NCBI GenBank assembly: GCA_031275075.1
Contig: JAISPI010000093.1
Coordinates: forward strand, 1-12,031
Source: Burkholderiales bacterium
GTDB taxonomy: Bacteria > Pseudomonadota > Gammaproteobacteria > Burkholderiales > Casimicrobiaceae
Direction: 5' to 3'
Length of the DNA stretch: 12,031 nt
Made by a program: the position numbers and the translations under genes
In this document: positions 6,997-12,031 of the stretch, piece by piece
How positions within the stretch are numbered: position 1 is the stretch's first letter
Layout: each line of letters starts with the position of its first letter
Notes under the pieces: model-generated
What the model saw: the letters and a program-made list of their open reading frames with translations, nothing else
What the model was told of the DNA's origin: nothing
Databases searched by the model: none

Positions 6997-9621
6997 TTAC
7001 AACCGTTCTTTAACCCAGGCATGCACCGACTGCAACGCCGCCGCCAATTTTTCCGGCTGCGTACCGCCTGCCTGCGCCATGTCGGGGCGACCGCCGCCTT
7101 TGCCGCCGACTTGCTGAGCGACAAGGTTGACGAGTTCGCCCGCCTTGATTTTTCCCATCAGGTCTGCGGTAACGCCTGCAATAAGACTTACTTTTCCGTC
7201 TCGGACGGTCGCAAGCACGATCACGGCAGATTTGAGCTTGTCTTTCAGTTTATCGAGCGTTTCGCGCAAGGTCGCAGGATCAATATCTTCCAGAGTGGCC
7301 GTAAGGAGTTTTGCGCCACCGCCGATTTCGGCCGTCTGTCCGGCAAGATCGTCAATCCGGCTGCCCGCCAGTTTCGATTTAAGGCGAGCGACTTCTTTTT
7401 CGGCCGCTTTCATCTGTTCCATCAAGTGCGCAACGCGCACATCCAGTTCCCCCGGAGCCACTTTCAGTTCACCGGCAGCGCGCTGCAAAATCTGCTCGCA
7501 GTCGTTGAGGTATTCGATCACGCCTTCACCGGCCACCGCTTCGATGCGCCGGATACCTGCCGCGACACCGCTCTCGGCAACGATCTTGAACAACCCGATA
7601 TCGCCGGTACGCGTAACGTGTGTGCCGCCGCACAATTCGCACGATGAACCGATGTTGAGCACGCGCACGGTGTCGCCGTATTTCTCACCGAAAAGCGCCA
7701 TCGCGCCGACTTTCTGCGCATCGTCGAACGACATCGTTCGCGCCTGCGTCAACACATTCTCTAAAATTTCTTCGTTGACCTTTGCTTCCACCCGCGCAAT
7801 CTCCTCGGCAGTAACCGGCGAGAAATGCGAGAAATCGAAGCGCGTCCGTTCGGGATTGACCAGCGAACCTTTCTGTTGCACATGCGTGCCCAATACCTCC
7901 CGCAGCGCCTTGTGCATCAAATGCGTCGCCGAGTGGTTACGCACCGTTCGCGTCCGCGCCACACGGTTCACCGTCGTCTGAATTGTGTCGCCGACGTTCA
8001 ACGCGCCTTTCACGACTTCGCCGATGTGACCGAACACTTCGGGCTGAATTTTTTGCGTGTCCTGGACTGAGAATGAAACAACATCGTTGCCGAGCTTGCC
8101 AATGTCGCCAACCTGCCCGCCAGACTCGGCGTAAAACGGTGTCCGGTCAAGCACCACAATACCGCATTCGCCTTTGCTCAAAGACGCAACGCTAACACCA
8201 TCGTTGTACAACGCCACGATCTTCGCGGTGTCTTCCAACCTTTCATAGCCCTCGAACACCGTCTTCGGCCCCTGATAGGCCAACGATTCACCGACTTTGA
8301 ACTGACTTGCCATCCGCGCCCGTTCACGCTGCGCCTGCATCGCTTTGTTGAAACCGGCTTCATCAACCGTCACGCCGCGTTCACGGCAAACGTCCGATGT
8401 CAGATCGAGTGGAAAACCGAAGGTGTCGTACAGCGTAAACGCCGTTTCACCGTCGAGCGTAGTGGCGCCACTGTCCTGCACACGTTTTAACGCATCATCA
8501 AGCAGCTTCATTCCGTTGTCGATGGTTTCGCCGAAACGCTGTTCCTCCATTTGCAACACTTGCGCTACCCGCGCCTGTTCGCGCACCAATTCGGGATAAG
8601 CATCGCCCATCGTTTTTGCCAGCGTTTCAACCAGCGTATAGAAAAACGGTTTCTGCTGCCCCAGCTTGTAGCCGTGTCGAATCGCGCGGCGAATGATGCG
8701 GCGCAATACATAACCGCGCCCTTCGCTGCCGGGGATCACGCCATCGACGATCAGAAAGGCGCACGCGCGGATGTGATCGGCGATAACCCGCAGCGACGGC
8801 GAATTTTTGTCCTTGCATCCCGTTGCCTTCATCGCCGCCGTGATCAGCGACTGGAACAAATCAATGTCGTAATTGGAATGCACATGTTGCAACACCGCCG
8901 CCAGACGCTCCAGCCCCATGCCGGTATCGACACATGGTTTGGGCAGCGGCGTCAACACACCCTGCGCGTCGCGGCTGAATTGCATGAACACCAGATTCCA
9001 GATTTCGATGTAGCGATCGCCTTCGGCATCGGGCGATCCCGGTGGGCCGCCGGCGATACCCGGCCCGTGGTCGTAGAAAATTTCCGAACACGGACCGCAG
9101 GGGCCGACATCGGCCATCTGCCAGAAATTATCGCTGGCGTATTTCGCGCCTTTGTTGTCACCGATACGGATGAGGCGCTCTTTCGGAATGTTGATTTCGT
9201 TCGCCCAAATATCGTAGGCTTCGTCATCGTCGATGTACACCGTCGCCCACAGTTTTTCCGGAGGAAGTTTGTAAACCTTCGTCAGCAATTCCCACGCGTA
9301 AATAATTGCATCGCGTTTAAAGTAATCGCCGAAACTGAAATTACCGAGCATCTCGAAGAAAGTGTGATGCCGCGCCGTATAGCCGACGTTTTCCAGATCG
9401 TTGTGCTTGCCACCGGCGCGCACGCAGCGTTGCGAAGTAACCGCGCGCTGATAAGGCCGCTGCTCCAGACCCAAAAACACATCCTTGAACTGCACCATGC
9501 CGGCGTTGGTAAACAGCAACGTTGGATCGTTGGCCGGCACCAGCGGCGAACTGGCCAAGGCGGTATGCCCGTTGGCGACAAAATAATCAATAAATTGGCG
9601 GCGAATTTCGGAGACGTTCAT
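6997..9621 (-). CDS. alaS: Alanyl-tRNA synthetase
   Basis: AlaRS charges tRNA-Ala and hydrolyses mischarged Ser- and Gly-tRNA-Ala in the cytoplasm. The 874-residue length matches the E. coli enzyme (876). Class II catalytic landmarks include FTNAGMVQFKDVFLG (37-51), RAGGKHNDLENVG (68-80), the FFEMLGNFSFGDYFKR strand-loop (88-103), DVGPCGPCSE (171-180) and VDTGMGLERL (231-240). The editing domain carries its metal ligands in HSATH (563-567) and CELCGGTH (661-668), so proofreading should be intact. A coiled linker (about 735-755) leads to the C-Ala domain with the glycine-rich GGKGGGRPDMAQAGG (839-853). The ATG at 9621 matches the family start; no strong Shine-Dalgarno precedes it. selD lies 103 bases upstream on the same strand. 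That gap contains a T-run after a 3-bp stem on the minus strand, too weak to call a terminator, so cotranscription is possible. Transcription runs toward the repeat element and comEC. Confidence 0.98.
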   Translation of the reverse strand: MNVSEIRRQFIDYFVANGHTALASSPLVPANDPTLLFTNAGMVQFKDVFLGLEQRPYQRAVTSQRCVRAGGKHNDLENVGYTARHHTFFEMLGNFSFGDYFKRDAIIYAWELLTKVYKLPPEKLWATVYIDDDEAYDIWANEINIPKERLIRIGDNKGAKYASDNFWQMADVGPCGPCSEIFYDHGPGIAGGPPGSPDAEGDRYIEIWNLVFMQFSRDAQGVLTPLPKPCVDTGMGLERLAAVLQHVHSNYDIDLFQSLITAAMKATGCKDKNSPSLRVIADHIRACAFLIVDGVIPGSEGRGYVLRRIIRRAIRHGYKLGQQKPFFYTLVETLAKTMGDAYPELVREQARVAQVLQMEEQRFGETIDNGMKLLDDALKRVQDSGATTLDGETAFTLYDTFGFPLDLTSDVCRERGVTVDEAGFNKAMQAQRERARMASQFKVGESLAYQGPKTVFEGYERLEDTAKIVALYNDGVSVASLSKGECGIVVLDRTPFYAESGGQVGDIGKLGNDVVSFSVQDTQKIQPEVFGHIGEVVKGALNVGDTIQTTVNRVARTRTVRNHSATHLMHKALREVLGTHVQQKGSLVNPERTRFDFSHFSPVTAEEIARVEAKVNEEILENVLTQARTMSFDDAQKVGAMALFGEKYGDTVRVLNIGSSCELCGGTHVTRTGDIGLFKIVAESGVAAGIRRIEAVAGEGVIEYLNDCEQILQRAAGELKVAPGELDVRVAHLMEQMKAAEKEVARLKSKLAGSRIDDLAGQTAEIGGGAKLLTATLEDIDPATLRETLDKLKDKLKSAVIVLATVRDGKVSLIAGVTADLMGKIKAGELVNLVAQQVGGKGGGRPDMAQAGGTQPEKLAAALQSVHAWVKERL

Positions 9622-9724
9622 GATCGACGTGGTTTTATGTTATTAGGATTGTGGGGCGTATAAAAAAGAGGCATTGTAGCCGAGCTTTATGGTTATTCTA
9701 CGCCGCCGTGACCGCCACCATGCT

Positions 9725-10774
9725 TCAGGAAGCAACCGTCACCTGCACCGCTCCTTCGTTCAACGAGCCGATGACCGCCGCCGCCTCAAATCCCGCTTCG
9801 TGGAACAAACGCAACACCTCGTCCCCGGCTTCCGGCGCACACGACACCAGCAAGCCGCCGCTGGTTTGCGGGTCGGTCAATAGCGCCTGTTGCCACGGCG
9901 TGATGCCGGACGCCAGTTGCACGCTCCGACCATACGACGCCCAGTTACGTCCCGACGCGCCGGTGACAATGCCCTCACGGGCAAATGCCACAGCTCTGTC
10001 AATCAGCGGTAACCGCCCGAACGACAGTTGCGCGCCGCATCCCGATCCCCGGCAAATCTCCAGCAAATGGCCGAGCAGGCCAAAGCCGGTCACATCGGTG
10101 ATCGCGTGGACACCATCGCGCATCGCCAGCGCCGTCCCGACACGATTCAGCTGCGTCGTGTGCCGCATCATCGCAGCATATCCCGCCGTATCGAGCTTCT
10201 CCTTCTTCAGCGCCGCGCTCAAAATGCCGATACCCAGCGGTTTGCCGAGGATCAGCACATCCCCCGGCTGACCGGCAGCATTACGCCGAACACGATCCGG
10301 GTGAACAAGCCCCAAGGCTACCAACCCGTAAATCGGCTCGACACTATCAATCGAGTGGCCACCGGCCAGCGGAATCCCGGCTTCGCGGCAAATGCTGCTG
10401 CCCCCCTCAAGAATGCGACCAATGACCGACAGCGGCAGTTTGTCGACCGGCATCCCAACGATGGCCAACGCCAAAATCGGTTGCGCCCCCATTGCATACA
10501 CATCGGACAGCGCGTTGGCGGCGGCAATACGCCCAAAATCGTAAGGGTCATCGACGATTGGCATGAAAAAATCAGTCGTCGCCACCAGTGCCTGCTGATC
10601 GTTCAGCCGATACACCGCAGCATCGTCACTGGTTTCCATACCGACCAGAAGTTCCGGCGGCACAACCCCCGGAAGCGTCGTCGAAAGCATCTCCGCCAGC
10701 ACGGCAGGAGCGATTTTGCAGCCGCAACCGCCACCGTGCGAGAATTGTGTCAGCCGAATCGTTTCTGTTGCCAT
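9725..10774 (-). CDS. selD: Selenide, water dikinase (selenophosphate synthetase), Cys form
   Basis: SelD makes monoselenophosphate from selenide and ATP, the selenium donor for selenocysteine-tRNA (SelA) and for 2-selenouridine in tRNA (MnmH). The 349-residue product has the glycine-rich active site HGGGCGCK with Cys17 and Lys20 at the E. coli positions, so it is the cysteine form and needs no UGA recoding. Asp51 of SDDAAVY is the expected Mg-ATP ligand. Other conserved blocks are TTDFFMPIVDDPYDFGRIAA, NALSDVYAMG, AGGHSIDSVEPIYG, ITDVTGFGLLGH and DPQTSGGLL. The ATG at 10774 is preceded by AAGAAAGAG about seven bases upstream, a reasonable ribosome site. It is divergent from modE across 43 bases. 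Selenoneine pathways use a related SelD-like protein (SenC), but no partner genes for that appear here. Confidence 0.95.
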   Translation of the reverse strand: MATETIRLTQFSHGGGCGCKIAPAVLAEMLSTTLPGVVPPELLVGMETSDDAAVYRLNDQQALVATTDFFMPIVDDPYDFGRIAAANALSDVYAMGAQPILALAIVGMPVDKLPLSVIGRILEGGSSICREAGIPLAGGHSIDSVEPIYGLVALGLVHPDRVRRNAAGQPGDVLILGKPLGIGILSAALKKEKLDTAGYAAMMRHTTQLNRVGTALAMRDGVHAITDVTGFGLLGHLLEICRGSGCGAQLSFGRLPLIDRAVAFAREGIVTGASGRNWASYGRSVQLASGITPWQQALLTDPQTSGGLLVSCAPEAGDEVLRLFHEAGFEAAAVIGSLNEGAVQVTVAS

Positions 10775-10802
10775 TGTGTTACTCTTTCTTGTCGAACGAT
10801 GG

Positions 10803-10808
10803 ATTATA
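10803..10808 (-). promoter_or_regulatory. -10 box likely used by selD
   Basis: Read on the minus strand this is a perfect TATAAT, placing a transcription start near 10796 and a leader of about 22 bases before the selD ATG. The expected -35 position, which falls inside the first modE codons, does not resemble TTGACA. The promoter may therefore be weak or activator-dependent. On the plus strand the overlapping TATAAC (10805-10810) could serve modE, but it lies so close to the modE ATG that the transcript would be leaderless or nearly so. Confidence 0.45.
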
Positions 10809-10812
10809 ACGA
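10805..10812. promoter_or_regulatory. ModE-like operator half-site between selD and modE
   Basis: TATAACGA on the plus strand (TCGTTATA on the minus strand) equals one arm of the TCGTTATA...TATAACGA palindrome described for E. coli ModE targets such as modA. The second arm is not evident at the expected distance. The half-site overlaps the -10 box, so ModE-molybdate binding there would repress selD and possibly modE. An 8-base match is weak evidence; its position beside a modE gene is what makes it noteworthy. Confidence 0.3.
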
Positions 10813-10817
10813 ATCAC

Positions 10818-11609
10818 ATGAATAACTCCTCCAAACTGGAAGTGCATGGACGTTTCTGGGTCGAGCGTGGCCCCCATGCTTTTCTCGGGCGTGGCCGTGT
10901 CGACCTCCTCGAAAAAATCAATGCCAGCCACTCGATTGCCGAAGCGGCACGGCAACTCGGCATGAGTTACAAAACCGCCTGGGACATGATCAACGCGATG
11001 AACAACCTCGCCGATCAACCGCTCGTCGTGCGCGTCAAAGGAGGCCGTCAGGGCGGCGGCACCGTGCTGACCGATTACGGCCAACAAGTGATCGCCAATT
11101 ACCGCGCGATGGAACAAGAATACGAAGCGATGCTGGCGACGCTTGAACGGCGCTATCCGCATTTCGGACAATTACAGGCACTTGACCGCCGCCTGCAATT
11201 ACGCACCAGCGCCCGCAACCAACTTGCCGCAACCGTCCGCGAACTGCATACACACGGCCAGCGCGTTATCGCCGAACTCGATCTCGGCGCCGAAACATCG
11301 CTACAAGCGCAATTAACGCGCGCCAGCGTCGAAGCCCTCGATTTATCCCCTGGCCGTCAAGTCGTCGCATTGATCAAAGCGCCCGCGATCGCGTTGAGCG
11401 CTTCCCCCGATGCCAAAACGCAAACACTGCGCGGAACCGTCCGCCACATCGAAACCGATGACGAAGGCCACGCCGAAATCACCGTTGTGCTGCCCAGCGG
11501 CCATCATCTGATCATCGCGCTCGACCGCGCCGCCGAATGCCCGCCGCTTGAGGCTGAAGCGTTTGCGGTCATCGACCCTCGGCAAGTGATTGTGGCTGTT
11601 ACGGATTGA
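10818..11609 (+). CDS. modE: Molybdate-responsive transcriptional regulator ModE
   Basis: ModE senses molybdate and controls molybdate transport and molybdoenzyme genes, usually repressing modABC. The 263-residue protein matches E. coli ModE (262) in length and layout. The N-terminal LysR-like winged helix (about 7-110) contains the helix-turn-helix SHSIAEAARQLGMSYKTAWD (37-56) and the wing KGGRQGGGTVLTDYGQ (74-89). Two tandem Mop/TOBE molybdate-binding domains follow. The first (about 129-195) includes RTSARNQL and LIKAPAIALS; the second (about 204-263) includes LRGTVRHIE and ends VIVAVTD. The ATG at 10818 matches the family start. The frame stays open further upstream, but only by running back into selD. 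No Shine-Dalgarno is visible near the ATG. No modABC genes lie in the window; downstream sequence reaches an IS within about 60 bases. Confidence 0.95.
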   Translation: MNNSSKLEVHGRFWVERGPHAFLGRGRVDLLEKINASHSIAEAARQLGMSYKTAWDMINAMNNLADQPLVVRVKGGRQGGGTVLTDYGQQVIANYRAMEQEYEAMLATLERRYPHFGQLQALDRRLQLRTSARNQLAATVRELHTHGQRVIAELDLGAETSLQAQLTRASVEALDLSPGRQVVALIKAPAIALSASPDAKTQTLRGTVRHIETDDEGHAEITVVLPSGHHLIIALDRAAECPPLEAEAFAVIDPRQVIVAVTD

Positions 11610-11670
11610 TTCGGCTTTACAACAAACCACCTGAAAAGTAGAGCACATTTGTAGGGTGCGTAAGCTTCCC
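11610..11670. other. Short spacer between modE and the IS, with a possible half-repeat
   Basis: These 61 bases hold no gene and no clear terminator for modE. GTAGGGTGCGTAAGC (11651-11665) looks like the start of a common dispersed palindromic repeat whose other arm would read GCTTACGCACC. That arm is absent because the IS begins about six bases later. The family resemblance is from memory. Confidence 0.3.
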
Positions 11671-12031
11671 TGTCAAGTAGACAATTTATAACTGGAGTCT
11701 GTAGCTGTTGTCATCCTGGGTATGAATTGCCTTGGGGGTAATCCACCCAGCGCCTGGTGAGGCCGGTGCTCGTTGTATTCGCGCAGCCATTCCTCGGTAA
11801 TGCGTTGCACTTGCTCAATGCTTTTGAACAGATAGGCATCCAGCACTTCGGTACGGTAAGTCCGGTTGAAGCGTTCGATATAGGCGTTTTGGTTCGGCTG
11901 CCCCGGCTCAATGAAGCGCAGATGGATTCCCTTGTCAGCCGCCCACTCGGTAAAGTCGTGGGAAGTCATTTCCGGCCCATTGTCCAGTCGGATAGCTTCG
12001 GGAGCGCCATACCATTCGATCAGGCGGTTTA
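11671..12031 (-). mobile_element. IS3-family insertion sequence, transposase 3' end and terminal repeat, cut by the window edge
   Basis: The segment holds the downstream end of an IS3-family element read on the minus strand. The likely terminus is TGTCAAGTAGACA (11671-11683), which starts with TG as IS3 ends do and overlaps the transposase stop codon, a common arrangement in this family. The other end, orfA and any target duplication lie outside the window, so the boundary is inferred. The element sits 61 bases past modE and does not interrupt it. Confidence 0.8.
11673..12031 (-). CDS. IS3-family transposase OrfB, C-terminal part (5' end outside the window)
   Basis: This is the DDE integrase-type transposase that cuts and joins the IS ends. 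The frame is open to the window edge, about 118 codons; the upstream residues before the ATG at 11969 (NRLIEWYGAPEAIRLDNGPE) belong to the protein. Two of the three catalytic acids are visible: Asp in RLDNGPE and Glu in NAYIERFN, separated by exactly 35 residues, the DD35E spacing of IS3. WLREYNEHRPHQALGGLPP is the usual C-terminal block. A full OrfB is about 270-290 residues, so more than half, including the first Asp, lies to the right. No stop or frameshift is seen in the visible part, so the copy may be intact. The subgroup (IS3 versus IS407-like) cannot be settled from this portion. Confidence 0.92.
   Translation of the reverse strand, partial: NRLIEWYGAPEAIRLDNGPEMTSHDFTEWAADKGIHLRFIEPGQPNQNAYIERFNRTYRTEVLDAYLFKSIEQVQRITEEWLREYNEHRPHQALGGLPPRQFIPRMTTATDSSYKLST

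Noticed and set aside
6762..7124. Minus-strand open frame of 120 codons through the comEC-alaS spacer
   Set aside because: It contains NRKERKGF- and ERSEAIQ-like strings that are translations of the repeat element and its ends overlap alaS and comEC; not a gene.
8551..9663. Plus-strand open frame of 370 codons opposite alaS
   Set aside because: It lies wholly antisense to an unmistakable full-length alaS, has no family motifs, and is rich in Arg, His and Gln as expected of a mirror frame in GC-rich coding DNA.
9622..9724. Possible terminator or promoter between selD and alaS
   Set aside because: On the minus strand a GGC/GCC stem of only 3 bp precedes a T-run, too weak for an intrinsic terminator. 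TACAAT-like and TAATAA-like -10 candidates lack a matching -35. Nothing I can support.
10716..10817. Upstream ATG extension of modE
   Set aside because: It would overlap the selD coding start and adds residues absent from ModE; the ATG at 10818 gives a protein of the family's normal length.
10028..10825. Plus-strand open frame of 265 codons opposite selD
   Set aside because: Antisense to conserved selD blocks, with no recognisable motif and an overlap into the start of modE.
1..12031. DNA uptake sequences of the Neisseria or Haemophilus type, given that comEC is present
   Set aside because: I looked for GCCGTCTGAA and AAGTGCGGT-type words by eye and found no repeated copies; a computed 9-10-mer count would be needed to exclude another uptake word.

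Overview
The window reads as an ordinary chromosomal segment of a Gram-negative proteobacterium, most likely a betaproteobacterium. The basis is gene content and family resemblance: dapE followed directly by prmB, an RmuC/MtfA pair, a full-length ComEC, a selenide dikinase with Cys at its active site, and a two-domain ModE. Base composition looks moderately GC-rich and uniform across the genes. I cannot name a genus.

Layout, left to right. Bases 2-1168 (+) hold dapE (lysine/diaminopimelate synthesis), entering from the left edge and missing only its first codons. An 18-base gap separates it from prmB at 1187-2083 (+), the methyltransferase for ribosomal protein L3. Two bases later come two minus-strand genes read toward prmB: rmuC (2898-4241) and mtfA (2086-2898), joined by a TGATG stop/start overlap. 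A 101-base divergent spacer with two nested inverted repeats and a possible promoter separates rmuC from comEC (4343-6808, +), the inner-membrane channel for DNA uptake. comEC and alaS (6997-9621, -) converge on a 188-base spacer almost filled by a composite repeat element with 26-35 base terminal inverted arms. Upstream of alaS on the same strand lies selD (9725-10774, -). It is divergent from modE (10818-11609, +) across 43 bases that contain a perfect TATAAT overlapping a ModE-like half-site. The right edge is the 3' part of an IS3-family insertion sequence (about 11671 to past 12031, -), visible as the DD35E C-terminal portion of its transposase.

Functionally, most of this is housekeeping (lysine and peptidoglycan precursors, ribosome methylation, tRNA charging) plus DNA maintenance and uptake (RmuC, ComEC) and a regulatory peptidase (MtfA). 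The most suggestive link is selD-modE. Selenium activation and molybdate-responsive control share one small divergent promoter region, and the two elements meet in seleno-molybdenum enzymes such as formate dehydrogenase, although no such enzyme is visible here.

I found no CRISPR array, tRNA, rRNA, defence island or clearly new multi-gene system. The points most worth a second look are the composite repeat between comEC and alaS, the shared selD/modE control region, and the IS end that abuts what looks like half of another dispersed repeat.
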